From Chloroflexota bacterium (GTDB lineage Bacteria; Chloroflexota; Anaerolineae; Aggregatilineales; Phototrophicaceae), in assembly GCA_028873975.1 (NCBI GenBank), contig JAPPMO010000063.1, forward strand, positions 1 through 43,761: a stretch of 43,761 nt of DNA, in the 5' to 3' direction. Positions 17,071-25,864 of this stretch are shown piece after piece; position 1 is the stretch's first letter; each line of letters opens with the position of its first letter. The position numbers and the translations under genes are program-made. Under the pieces are notes generated by a model. The model saw only the letters and a program-made list of their open reading frames with translations. It was not told where the DNA came from and made no database searches.

Positions 17071-18378
17071 ATGTCCCAACAGTCAACAGAACCCCTCATT
17101 CAGCGCCTCTCGCTCGTCGACGATCTGGAAGCCATGCGCCTGGGTCTCTCGCCAATGGCCATGATTGAGTGTCTATCCGCTCGCTTCGCTGATGTCGAGG
17201 AAAAGTTGCAGTCCTTTGTCGCCGAGGAAAATCGCTTCAATCGCTTGCGACTTGATGCCGAGGCGCTGGTCGACCGCCACCCGGGACAAGCCGAGCGACC
17301 GCCGCTTTTTGGCGCCTTGCTAGGGGTTAAAGACATCTTTCATGCGGATGGTTTTCCTACGCGGGCTGGCACTGCTGTGCCGCAGCAGCTATTTGCCGCT
17401 GAAGAAGCGACAATTGTGACCCAACTGAAACAGGCTGGCGCTTTGATAGTTGGAAAAACTGTGACCACCGAATTCGCATACTTCGAGCCGGGTCCCACGC
17501 GCAATCCACACCAGCTCGATCATACGCCCGGCGGCAGCAGCAGTGGATCGGCGGCGGCGGTGGCGGCTGGTTTGGCGCATGTGGCGCTGGGCACGCAGAC
17601 GGTCGGCTCGGTCATCCGCCCCGCGGCTTATTGCGGCATCGTCGGCTACAAGCCGTCCTTTGGGCGAGTCAGCGCGACCGGACTGGTGACCTTTTCGGAG
17701 TCAGCCGATCATGTCGGCTTTTTCTGCCAAAACGTCGCCGACATGCTAGCTGTGGCGGAAGCCATAATCGCTGATTGGGCGAGCGGCGAGGTGCCTGAGC
17801 GACTGCCGGCGCTGGGCGTCCCAGACGGCGCCTATTTGCAGCAGTCGACGGCGCTGGACGCCTTTGAGGCGCAAGTCCGCCAGCTTGAGAAAGCCGGCTA
17901 TGCGCTCAGGCGCGTCAGCATTTTCGACGACATTGATAGCATCGACGCTTGTCATCAGGACATGATTGCAGCGGAACTGGCGCTGCAGCACGAGGCATGG
18001 TTCGCGGGTCACAGCGACCTGTATCGACCGCGCACGGCGGCGCTCATCCGTTACGGCCAGACGATCCCGCGCGATCGGCTGGAGCAGGCGCGCGAGCATC
18101 GCATGACCTTCCGGGAGCGCATACACGATGCCATGACCGAAAACGGAGTTGATCTGTGGCTCTGCCCCGCGGCGCCCGATGTCGCGCCACAGGGCATCGG
18201 CGCGACCGGCGATCCGGCGATGAACATGCCCTGGACGCACGCCGGGCTGCCAGTTGTCACCGTACCCGCGGGCCTGGGCGCGCTGGGGCTGCCGCTGGGC
18301 TTGCAATTGGTCGCGCGCTTTGATGGGGATCTGGCGCTGCTGCATTGGGCGAGAGGGATCGAAGCGGTTTTCCGCTGA
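17071..18378 (+). CDS. Amidase-signature family hydrolase
   Basis: The protein has 435 residues. The amidase-signature triad is visible: Lys in GVKDIF (about residue 87), the cis-Ser in GGSSSGSAAAVAAG and the nucleophile Ser in TQTVGSVIRPAAYCG. The family includes GatA, fatty-acid amide hydrolases and small-molecule amidases. No gatB/gatC is adjacent, so a stand-alone amidase (acting on an unidentified amide) is more likely. It converges with the cyclase-family gene with only five bases between stop codons. That gene is also from a family of amide- or formamide-cleaving enzymes, so joint catabolism is possible. Confidence 0.88.
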   Translation: MSQQSTEPLIQRLSLVDDLEAMRLGLSPMAMIECLSARFADVEEKLQSFVAEENRFNRLRLDAEALVDRHPGQAERPPLFGALLGVKDIFHADGFPTRAGTAVPQQLFAAEEATIVTQLKQAGALIVGKTVTTEFAYFEPGPTRNPHQLDHTPGGSSSGSAAAVAAGLAHVALGTQTVGSVIRPAAYCGIVGYKPSFGRVSATGLVTFSESADHVGFFCQNVADMLAVAEAIIADWASGEVPERLPALGVPDGAYLQQSTALDAFEAQVRQLEKAGYALRRVSIFDDIDSIDACHQDMIAAELALQHEAWFAGHSDLYRPRTAALIRYGQTIPRDRLEQAREHRMTFRERIHDAMTENGVDLWLCPAAPDVAPQGIGATGDPAMNMPWTHAGLPVVTVPAGLGALGLPLGLQLVARFDGDLALLHWARGIEAVFR

Positions 18379-18383
18379 GCCGA

Positions 18384-19259
18384 TCAGGCGATCGCGATTG
18401 GATTCACCCAGGAGCCGGTAGCGCCGGTCAGCTTCAAGGGCGCGATGATCAAGAGAAACTCATAGCAGTTTGCGGCTGCCAGTTCATCCAGATTCAGATT
18501 CTCGACATGTGTGATGCCACTATGCACGAGCAAGAATCGATGCACGGAATGGTCATGGGGCGGCATGGCTTCCACCGCCATATTGTCCGCGCCAACCAGG
18601 TTCATGCCCCGCTCGACCAAAAACTGCGCCGCTTCCAGGTTTAGTCCGGTTTGCGCATCGCGATAGATCGGGTCGCCGTCGCGCAGCAGTTGGATCGAAC
18701 CAGTTCGCACTAAAACCGCGGTGTTCTCGCTCATGACGGCGCCCTGCCGTTCAATCGCGCCGGCGATGTCATCCGCATCAACCTGATAGGCGGGCGGCAA
18801 CATATCGACATCCTTGTAGGCGGCGATATCCAGCAATACGCCGCGCGTCACTATCGGCGGCATCTCTTCGATGCTCAGATGCCTCTGCCCGGCCGAACTG
18901 ACGCATTCGCTGGCCGGGATCAGTTTCCCGGGTCCGTCGTACAAATACGGCGTGCCATCGGGATCCGGATTGCCGGCCTCATCGCGCTTTTCGGCGATAT
19001 GACACAGCGCGTCGATATGCGTCCCGACATGGATGGACATGCGGATGGTTTCGGCCGCGGCCGATCCCGGATTAATGGTTGAGGGGTCGCTGTGGCGAAG
19101 ATGGGGCGCAATCGAATAAGATTTCATCGCCGCGCCTGGCGTCAACATCCCTTCTTCAAAATCGACGCCCAGGCTGTAAACCCGACCGGTTTTTATCAAG
19201 CCAAGCAATTCCGGCGTCAAGCGCGGAACGGGCAACTGGCCATAAGCGGACATGCTCAT
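18384..19259 (-). CDS. Cyclase-family metal-dependent hydrolase (kynurenine formamidase-like)
   Basis: The protein has 291 residues. The metal-binding signature HVGTHIDALCH (HxGTHxDxxxH) is at about residues 77-87. Later conserved parts are LVRTGS, GADNMAVE and HSVHRFLLVHSGITHVENLNLDEL. Family members (PF04199) include bacterial kynurenine formamidase and isatin hydrolase. No kynurenine-pathway gene is visible, so the substrate is open. ATG 19253 (the second Met) is an alternative start. Confidence 0.85.
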   Translation of the reverse strand: MSMSAYGQLPVPRLTPELLGLIKTGRVYSLGVDFEEGMLTPGAAMKSYSIAPHLRHSDPSTINPGSAAAETIRMSIHVGTHIDALCHIAEKRDEAGNPDPDGTPYLYDGPGKLIPASECVSSAGQRHLSIEEMPPIVTRGVLLDIAAYKDVDMLPPAYQVDADDIAGAIERQGAVMSENTAVLVRTGSIQLLRDGDPIYRDAQTGLNLEAAQFLVERGMNLVGADNMAVEAMPPHDHSVHRFLLVHSGITHVENLNLDELAAANCYEFLLIIAPLKLTGATGSWVNPIAIA

Positions 19260-19314
19260 CGTGACGCCTTTCGTTTGACGGATTGTATCTCAAAGCGACA
19301 TTACTTAAGGTGGA

Positions 19315-19605
19315 TTATTCCTCTTCACATAACGAGACGTTTTCTTGCGACTGTTCCGATGATTCTACTTGTTTTCTGTGAAGCGTTGGGTCAGCTTTAT
19401 TGTCAGGGAGTATTCTCATTCCAAACTTAAAGCCCTTCAGATCAAGATCGATGTCTACTTTACGATTTGGCACAGTGGCGGCAAGCACAATTGCTACTCC
19501 GCACAGGTATAGCAATACATCCTTTCCCGCGATCCCGGTATACAACGATATTGAGCCCCCGGTGATGGCGACAAGACTGATGAGTTGGTGGAATGTAAAT
19601 TGCAT
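19315..19605 (-). CDS. Hypothetical two-span membrane protein with acidic tail
   Basis: The protein has 96 residues. Two hydrophobic segments (about 6-26 and 29-46) are followed by a hydrophilic tail with KVDIDLDLKGFKFGMRI and an acidic C-terminus ending SLCEEE. Its ATG directly follows the stop of the next gene upstream (TAAATG), so the pair is probably co-translated. Base composition is AT-richer than the neighbours, which suggests recent acquisition. I recognise no family. Confidence 0.5.
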   Translation of the reverse strand: MQFTFHQLISLVAITGGSISLYTGIAGKDVLLYLCGVAIVLAATVPNRKVDIDLDLKGFKFGMRILPDNKADPTLHRKQVESSEQSQENVSLCEEE

Positions 19606-19803
19606 TTACCGCCGATGTACCGAATACATCACGATGAATACAAATGTGAAATATGCGAGGATGTCTTGTGCGGAATGCCCTTTTTGAGCGCACAAAACGG
19701 CAAACGCGATCGCGCCAATTGTGATGAAAGACACGTACCTGGAGCTAATGCCTTTCACTTTGCTACCCTCACTAAATGCTTTAGTAGTTCGTAGCGCGCT
19801 CAT
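19606..19803 (-). CDS. Hypothetical small two-span membrane protein
   Basis: The protein has 65 residues. Two hydrophobic helices are visible (about YVSFITIGAIAFAVLC and DILAYFTFVFIVMYSV), with a basic N-terminus and a basic end (HRR). It is the first gene of the pair, with the stop codon touching the ATG of the 96-residue gene. The ribosome-binding site is weak (GAGCGGG close to the ATG). No family recognised; the composition is AT-rich. Confidence 0.45.
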   Translation of the reverse strand: MSALRTTKAFSEGSKVKGISSRYVSFITIGAIAFAVLCAQKGHSAQDILAYFTFVFIVMYSVHRR

Positions 19804-19884
19804 CCCGCTCAGACTGTACTCCTAACTCAATATACCAATAACATACCCTATTTTCATGGAGAATCAAAGACAACGTTTTGATGA

Positions 19885-20008
19885 CAGAGCAATCGCGCCA
19901 GAACCAAAATATGCCGGATATCACATAAATCTAAGTAAATGCAGCTGCTCGGCGGTCAGTGTCTACGCGCCCCTCGGTGGTTAGGAAAAATCTGGCGCGA
20001 TTGCTCTG
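19885..20008. mobile_element. Diverged MITE of the CAGGG family with perfect 18-bp ends
   Basis: CAGAGCAATCGCGCCAGA (19885-19902) is repeated inversely at 19991-20008. It aligns with the CAGGGCAATCGCATCAAA ends of the other elements. The interior has CCCTCGGTGGTTAGG. No target duplication is evident. The right end abuts the TAG stop codon (20009-20011) of the propeller-peroxidase gene. Confidence 0.7.
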
Positions 20009-22435
20009 CTAGCGACGGACTGGATCCAGCGGCAAACCGCTGGGCGCCGAGTCGGGGACCAGATGCGACAGCTCGCGCGCGGCCGGGTCGGTCAAGGACA
20101 TGAGGAAAGCGACCAGGTCAGCCACATCCTCTTCGCTCATGGGCATGCCGTCGGCAAGCTGCGTGGACACCGAGTGCGCCTGCCGTTCGAAGTTGTAGGG
20201 GAAATAACTGTCTTGCATGGAATCAGGCAAGTGCTTGCTCGGGTCGTAGGTCATGCTGCCGCGCCAGATATCCCCATGATGCCGGATGACATCCGCGAGC
20301 GTCGGATAGGCGCCGCTGTGAAAATAGGGCGCGGTCAACTCAACATTGCGCAAGCTGGGCGTCCGGAACTTGTACTGATCGCGGTGGTCGAAAGTTACAT
20401 TTGACCGCCCGAAGTCATCGCGTTCGCTGGGACCGTTGCGCTTGCCGGGACCTATCTGCGGGACCAGTAAATTGTAGTGCTCGATATCAGTGAACATATT
20501 GCCGCTGTGGCACTGCACGCAATTGAGCTGCGGGTTTAAGTCGCCGTAGAACAAGAGCGCGCCGCGCTTTTGATCGTCAGTCAGCGCTTCCTTGTCGCCA
20601 GTGATGTAATCATCCCAGGGCGCGGCTGTGAAGATCAACTGCCGTTCGAAAGCCGCCAGCGCCTGCGCGATTTGCAAAGGACTAATCTCGCCCGCGCCAA
20701 AAACCGTTTCAAATTGAGCCGCGTAGGCTGGAATACCACGCAGGCGCTCGGCCAAGTTTTCGCGGATGACAGACGATGGTTCGTTGCCAAAAGTGGCGCC
20801 GGCCATTTCTGCCCTCGAAATTATTGGCAGCATGGCTTGCGCGATCGCTGTATCGGACAAGTTCAAATCGGCGACGACATCGTCCGGCGCGTGGATCAGC
20901 CCCTCGCCGCCACGCTTCTCGACCCGGCTGTCCCAAAACTGCGAGCGCGCGATCCCGGCGTTGATCACTGTCGGGCTGTTGCGCGGGATGAATTCTCCCA
21001 TAAACGGGTTGGCGATGACGCCGGTCAAGTCGAAGCGGGTGTCCGCGCTCACCGTGACTTCGGGCAAGAAAACCCGCTCTTCCCCCAAGCCATGACCGCC
21101 CGTGCCGATCGAAAGCGGGCGCCCGTCCGCCATAGCCAGACTGGGATGATGACAAGTGGCGCAGGAGATATTCTTGTCGCCGGAAAGAATTGGATCAAAA
21201 AAGAGCTCGCGCCCCAAGCGCGCCAGAGCCGTATCGCCTTCGATCTTGTCGCTGCCCGGGTAAGGGGACAGGGCTTCGCGCTCGATCACCTGGCGCAGCG
21301 CCCGGTCGGCGTCGGCGATGTTGACGTAGCTCCCTTCCCGAACTTGCGCGCCGCTATAGCGGGCTTGTGCGCCGCTATAGCGCTTCACGGGCTGCCACGC
21401 GCCGTCAAGGCGCAGGCGCAAGACGCGCCCGGCATAAACTTCGCTGATGTAGAGACTGCCGTCCGGCAGGGGCAGCACCGCGCCGGGGAAGTCCAGATTA
21501 TCGACGATGGTTTCCAATTCCGAGTCGCGGTTCAAGCGGCTCAGGCGTCCGGAGCGGGCTTCCAAGTCAGCGGCGGAAAAGCAAGCTTCTTCGCTCCTTG
21601 CAGCGGCGAATTCAAGCAGCCAAAGATCACCCTCGGCGTCGATGGCGACATCAATCGGCATATTCAGATTATTGACCAGCGTGCGCTGGACCCCCGCCTG
21701 ATCAATCGCGACCAATTCGCCACTGTTCGGCGGGTGCGGGCAGCCTGCGAACAAGGCGGCGACGATCTCCTCGCCGAAGCGCGCGATACCGCGCGGCACG
21801 GCTTCCAGTTTGCCGCCGGGGGGCCGCGGGGCGTCCAACGCGGCAAAACGATGCCAGGACCGCCGCGCGCCTTCTTCTGTTTCGAAGACGATGCTATTGG
21901 CCAGCGAATCCGTTAGCAGCGGCGCGCCTTCGCCGGTAAAGCCGATATCAAAAGGATGCAGCAAGAAGGTGTTCCGCGCGCCGCGCGCGCCGGTCATCAC
22001 AGATTCCAGCTCTTGTGGCCTATAGGGCTCCTGACGAGGATTGAGCGCGGCGGAGACGGGCAGGGTATAGAGGCGCTGCGCGTTATGGTGACCGATGTAA
22101 ATGGTCTCTTGATCCGGCGAAACCGCCAGCGCGAGCGCGCCCAGCATATCCGAGGGGTCGCGTCCGCTGGGGAAACCGGAAACCAGGCGGCGCACGCTGC
22201 CATCGGGGCTTACAATGCTGATGCCGGCGCTGTCGGAATCGAAGCCCAAGCGCGTGTCCACTTCCATGCTGCCCATCTCCGATACCAGTACCGAACCATC
22301 GGGCAAAAGCGCCATGCCAAGCGGATGATACAAACCTTCGACAACCGACGTGAGGGAAGGTTTCTCCTGAGCGTGCAGATGCAATAGTGAGAGGAGAAAA
22401 AGCAGTGCAAAAGAAAAAAGCTTGCGCGACGCCAT
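20009..22435 (-). CDS. Secreted beta-propeller fused to di-haem cytochrome c peroxidase/MauG
   Basis: The protein has 808 residues. A signal peptide (RKLFSFALLFLLSLLHLHAQ) opens it. Residues about 25-365 form repeated blades with HPLGMALLPDGSVLVSEMGS, MPIDVAIDAEGDLWLLE and GAVLPLPDGSLYISEVYAGR, similar to ScyD/ScyE-like or NHL/SMP-30-like propellers. A linker has a seven-residue tandem repeat (RYSGAQA, RYSGAQV; 21-bp units at 21343-21384). The C-terminal half is a di-haem peroxidase: CATCHH at 425-430, CVQCH at 639-643, the conserved NSPTVINAG and FWDSR, and KFRTPSLRNVELTAPYFHSG. It should act in the periplasm or outside the membrane, coupling ligand binding by the propeller with haem oxidation chemistry. 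The substrate is unknown and no maturation genes are adjacent. Confidence 0.88.
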   Translation of the reverse strand: MASRKLFSFALLFLLSLLHLHAQEKPSLTSVVEGLYHPLGMALLPDGSVLVSEMGSMEVDTRLGFDSDSAGISIVSPDGSVRRLVSGFPSGRDPSDMLGALALAVSPDQETIYIGHHNAQRLYTLPVSAALNPRQEPYRPQELESVMTGARGARNTFLLHPFDIGFTGEGAPLLTDSLANSIVFETEEGARRSWHRFAALDAPRPPGGKLEAVPRGIARFGEEIVAALFAGCPHPPNSGELVAIDQAGVQRTLVNNLNMPIDVAIDAEGDLWLLEFAAARSEEACFSAADLEARSGRLSRLNRDSELETIVDNLDFPGAVLPLPDGSLYISEVYAGRVLRLRLDGAWQPVKRYSGAQARYSGAQVREGSYVNIADADRALRQVIEREALSPYPGSDKIEGDTALARLGRELFFDPILSGDKNISCATCHHPSLAMADGRPLSIGTGGHGLGEERVFLPEVTVSADTRFDLTGVIANPFMGEFIPRNSPTVINAGIARSQFWDSRVEKRGGEGLIHAPDDVVADLNLSDTAIAQAMLPIISRAEMAGATFGNEPSSVIRENLAERLRGIPAYAAQFETVFGAGEISPLQIAQALAAFERQLIFTAAPWDDYITGDKEALTDDQKRGALLFYGDLNPQLNCVQCHSGNMFTDIEHYNLLVPQIGPGKRNGPSERDDFGRSNVTFDHRDQYKFRTPSLRNVELTAPYFHSGAYPTLADVIRHHGDIWRGSMTYDPSKHLPDSMQDSYFPYNFERQAHSVSTQLADGMPMSEEDVADLVAFLMSLTDPAARELSHLVPDSAPSGLPLDPVRR

Positions 22436-22577
22436 CTATTTTTGAAAGGCAACACGAACACCTGCTTATAGTCTAATCCATTTTCTATTTTATCACTAAA
22501 AAGGTTCCATATTCATACGAAAATAACCCCATCAAAACCAATATGTTTCGAATGTCGTTCAAATCTATCGGAATCCG

Positions 22578-23408
22578 CTACGCAAAGGGAAGCGGCAACT
22601 CCATGAGGTTGGCGCTGTAATTGTCCTTCAGCCAGGCGTAATCGGGGTCGTCATAAGGCGGCGTTTTCCTGGCCTCGTCGATCAGTTCGCCCGCCAGATA
22701 GTTCAGAAAATACAGGTTGGACCCTGGCGCCGCCGCGGTCGAGTGGAAACCCTGGGTGACCAGCACCAGGTCGGTATCCCGAACGGGGAAGATCTCGTCG
22801 AAATCCACATCGCGCCGATAGTTGCGGTGCAGCGCGACGCCGTTGGCCGGGTCCGTGCGGAAGTAATAGGTCTCGTCCAAATGTTCAGAGCCGCCATAAC
22901 CATCGTGACAATGAGGCGGATACCCCGACCAGGCGCCCCCGGGCACATAGACCTCGAAAAGGATGAGCCGTTCCGCCGGCATGGGGTGCGACAAGATGTG
23001 GTTCACCTGCCTGCGCGCCGCCCCGCCCCCGCGGACCTCGCTGCGAATCTCGTCTGCGGAAAAGAGCCGGGCTGGGTACTTGCCCACGGCCGGCGCCGCG
23101 CCAATCGCCAATTCGAAGGCGTCTTCCGTTGTAACGCCGAACTCCGTGCCGGGCGGCAAATACAGAACGGCGGGCTTGGCTGAAAAGACGCCGGATCGCG
23201 ACAGGTTGTACTCGCGGTCGCCGCTGCGAACTACGCCGCTGCCTTCCAAGGGTACCAGCGCCAGTTCAGTGTCCTCGGTATTGTGCATGTATACCTGGTT
23301 CGCGCGAATCTTGATGACGCGAAATGACAGATATTCCCACCCAGCCGATTCCGGACTGACATCCAAAACGATCATTTCATCGTAGTTCGACTTCAAATGG
23401 TGATTCAT
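22578..23408 (-). CDS. iolB: 5-deoxy-glucuronate isomerase
   Basis: The protein has 276 residues. It is a bicupin of the IolB family. Hallmarks are RGGGAARRQVNHIL, ERLILFEVYVPGGAWSGYPP followed by HCHDGY, and EHLDETYYFR, which carry the metal ligands. It converts 5-deoxy-glucuronate to 2-deoxy-5-keto-gluconate in myo-inositol breakdown, directly before the IolC step. It is last in the uxaC-uxaB-iolC-iolB run, 18 bases after iolC, with GAGGG before the ATG. iolD, iolE, iolG and iolJ are not recognisable in the window. Confidence 0.92.
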   Translation of the reverse strand: MNHHLKSNYDEMIVLDVSPESAGWEYLSFRVIKIRANQVYMHNTEDTELALVPLEGSGVVRSGDREYNLSRSGVFSAKPAVLYLPPGTEFGVTTEDAFELAIGAAPAVGKYPARLFSADEIRSEVRGGGAARRQVNHILSHPMPAERLILFEVYVPGGAWSGYPPHCHDGYGGSEHLDETYYFRTDPANGVALHRNYRRDVDFDEIFPVRDTDLVLVTQGFHSTAAAPGSNLYFLNYLAGELIDEARKTPPYDDPDYAWLKDNYSANLMELPLPFA

Positions 23409-23426
23409 CGATTATCCACCCTCAAT

Positions 23427-24425
23427 TCAGTGATGCGTCTCCAGGAATGCTTCCACTTCATGCCGGTAAGGCAAAGCCCGCGCGCAGCCGTGACGGCTGA
23501 CGACGATCGCGCCGCAGGCATTGGCGAAGCGCGCCGCCCGCTCCCAAGCCCAGCCTTGCGCCCAGCCATAAATTAAACCGCTGGCGAAGCCATCACCCGC
23601 CCCAACTGTATTCAATATCTCGACCGGGAAGCCGGGAATCTCGCCTGCTGCCGCGCCTGAATAAATTTTAACGCCATCCTCGCCTTGTTTGAGTACCAAT
23701 GTGGCGCCGCTTTCTTCGTGGAAGTCGCGCAATAATCCCCGCAATTCCGCCGCTAAGTCTTCGTTGACCTTCCCGCCAGCCATAATCGACTCGGGCTTCG
23801 GCGCCAGCGCGGCGAAGAATTCTTCTTCGGTGCCGATGATGACATCGCAGAGCGGCAAGATGCGGCGCATGCGCAAGCCAAAGGATAGAGGGTGGGTCCA
23901 TTGATCGGTACGCAAATCGAGGTCGATGAAAGTCGTCAATCCCGATGCGCGGGCGCGTTCCGCCAGGTACAGGCTGACATCATGCGCGCTGCCGCGGCTG
24001 AGCGCCGTGCCCGATAGCGAAATTGCCCGCGCCTGCGACAGCGGCAGCGCAGCCGCTTCGTCGATGCTTAGATGAATATCGGCCGGGTTCTCGCGATAGA
24101 AAAGCAAGGGGAAGCGATCCGGCGGCTGCACGCCCACAACCGCCATGCCCGTCCTCGTCCCGGGCTTGACCGCGATGAAGTCCGTGACGACGCCTTCGTC
24201 GTCCAGGTAGCGCCGTACAAAGCGCCCGACTTCGTCATCGCCGACGGCTGTGAACGCGATCGAAGTCAATCCCAGGCGGCTGGCGCCGATGGCGATATTG
24301 ACCGGGCTGCCGCCAACGCCGGTCTCGAAAGCCGTGATGTCATGGAATGCCGCGCCGATATCACGCGAGAACAGATCCATGGACACGCGGCCCACGGTGA
24401 TTACATCATAGACAGCGCGGCTCAT
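23427..24425 (-). CDS. iolC: 5-dehydro-2-deoxygluconokinase-like PfkB kinase
   Basis: The protein has 332 residues. It is a PfkB-family kinase: GGSPVNIAIGASRLG near the N-terminus, FYRENPADIHL, and NTVGAGDGFASGLIYG with the catalytic aspartate. The C-terminal VVSRHGCARALP also matches IolC more than KdgK. It would phosphorylate 2-deoxy-5-keto-gluconate. It overlaps uxaB by four bases (ATGA). Because it lies in a uronate operon without a visible 2-keto-3-deoxygluconate kinase, it might also serve that step. That is inference. Confidence 0.87.
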   Translation of the reverse strand: MSRAVYDVITVGRVSMDLFSRDIGAAFHDITAFETGVGGSPVNIAIGASRLGLTSIAFTAVGDDEVGRFVRRYLDDEGVVTDFIAVKPGTRTGMAVVGVQPPDRFPLLFYRENPADIHLSIDEAAALPLSQARAISLSGTALSRGSAHDVSLYLAERARASGLTTFIDLDLRTDQWTHPLSFGLRMRRILPLCDVIIGTEEEFFAALAPKPESIMAGGKVNEDLAAELRGLLRDFHEESGATLVLKQGEDGVKIYSGAAAGEIPGFPVEILNTVGAGDGFASGLIYGWAQGWAWERAARFANACGAIVVSRHGCARALPYRHEVEAFLETHH

Positions 24426-25864
24426 AGCAGCGCCAGCAGTCGACCCGACTCGATCGCGCGCAGGTTCTCGCCCACGCGATCGGCCAAGCCGGGTATTTGC
24501 GACAGATCGCGCTCCCAGAGCGCCTCATTTGCCAGGACAGTTCCTGCCAAATCGTCAAGAGATGCCGCCCGCGACCACTGCTCGCGGAACCAATCCAGCA
24601 CCTCCGGGTCGTCGTTGAGCGGGATCATTTCCCCTTCCCACTCGCCTTTGTATAAACGTATGAATGCCGCCAGCGCCAGCGTCAGCCGCGATGGCAATTC
24701 GCCGCGCTCTTTCAGATAAGCAAGTATCGAGGGCACGATGCGCTCCTTGACCTTGGAAGAACTGTTGAGCGAGATGGTTAGCAAACGGTGATGGATATGC
24801 GGATTGCGGAAGCGATCAAAGACATCGCGCGCAAAAGCCTCCAGCTCGGCGCGCGGCGCCTCCGTCACAGAAGGGATGACCTCCTCTTCGATCAATTCCT
24901 GAATGAAGGGACCCAGCGCATCGTGATCCATCGCTTCGCGCACCGATTCGATGCCCAGCAAGAGGCCGATTGGTGCCATTGAGCTATGCGCGCCATTCAA
25001 CAGCCGCACTTTGATGGTGCGGTAGGGCGCGGCATCGTCCACAATCCTGACATTGAGCTGCCTCCGCGTTTGATTAACCGGAAACTCGTCCAGCAGGCGC
25101 CGGGGCGCTTCAATGATCCAACTGTGGTAGGTCTCGCCGGCGACCAGCAGGCGATCTTCGTAACCCAATCCGGCGAAGACGCGCTCGGCATCAGCCTCCG
25201 GATAACCGGGAATGATGCGATCCACCAGCGTATTGCAAAACAGGTTGTGCCGCATGATCCAGTCGCCGAACCCCTTATCCAAGCGCCATAGCCGGGCGTA
25301 TCCCAAGATGATTAACAGCAAGCGGGCCGCGTTATCCTCGATCAATTCGGTAGGGATGATGATGCAGCCTTTTTCGGGAGCGGCTTCAAAATGCAAATAG
25401 CGTTCATAGAGCAGGCGCGTCAGCTTGGCGGGGAATGTCGCGGGAGGCTCGTCGCTCAACTTGTCTTCTTCCGAAAAGACGATGCCCGATTCCGTGGTAT
25501 TGGAAAAGATGAAACGGATCGGGTCCTGCCGCGCCAGCTCCAGGTAGGCCGCGAAGTCTTGATACGGGTATACGGTGCGATTCACCGAAGTGATGAGCCG
25601 CGTCTCTTCCGTAAAGATCCCGTCGCGAAGGCCATGAAGATAGGTGGTGAACAGGCAATCTTGCGCATCCAGATCCTCATAAGTTCCCGGCGTCGCCTTT
25701 ACTATCGCGATGCCGCTGCAAAAGTCCGTCTCTTCGTTGAGGATATCCACGACCCAATCGACAAAACCGCGCAAAAAATTGCCGCCGCCGAATTGCAGAA
25801 TCCTTTCCGGGTACATTCGCCCTACATTCGCCACTTCCGCGTTCAGTCTCTTTGTCATCGTCAT
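24422..25864 (-). CDS. uxaB: Tagaturonate/fructuronate reductase
   Basis: The protein has 480 residues. It is a mannitol-dehydrogenase-family long-chain reductase: the NAD-binding start RILQFGGGNFLRGFVDW, the conserved NTTESGI, and the catalytic region IKVRLLNGAHSSMAPIG (K-x4-N-x2-H pattern). It reduces tagaturonate to altronate, or fructuronate to mannonate. With a mannonate dehydratase encoded divergently at 27549, the fructuronate-mannonate branch is the more consistent reading. It overlaps both uxaC and iolC by four bases, a tightly coupled operon. Confidence 0.9.
   Translation of the reverse strand: MTMTKRLNAEVANVGRMYPERILQFGGGNFLRGFVDWVVDILNEETDFCSGIAIVKATPGTYEDLDAQDCLFTTYLHGLRDGIFTEETRLITSVNRTVYPYQDFAAYLELARQDPIRFIFSNTTESGIVFSEEDKLSDEPPATFPAKLTRLLYERYLHFEAAPEKGCIIIPTELIEDNAARLLLIILGYARLWRLDKGFGDWIMRHNLFCNTLVDRIIPGYPEADAERVFAGLGYEDRLLVAGETYHSWIIEAPRRLLDEFPVNQTRRQLNVRIVDDAAPYRTIKVRLLNGAHSSMAPIGLLLGIESVREAMDHDALGPFIQELIEEEVIPSVTEAPRAELEAFARDVFDRFRNPHIHHRLLTISLNSSSKVKERIVPSILAYLKERGELPSRLTLALAAFIRLYKGEWEGEMIPLNDDPEVLDWFREQWSRAASLDDLAGTVLANEALWERDLSQIPGLADRVGENLRAIESGRLLALL

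Noticed and set aside
20570..21916. 448-codon plus-strand frame opposite the propeller-peroxidase gene
   Set aside because: The opposite strand has clear haem motifs and family signatures; this frame is a shadow with arginine- and alanine-rich composition.
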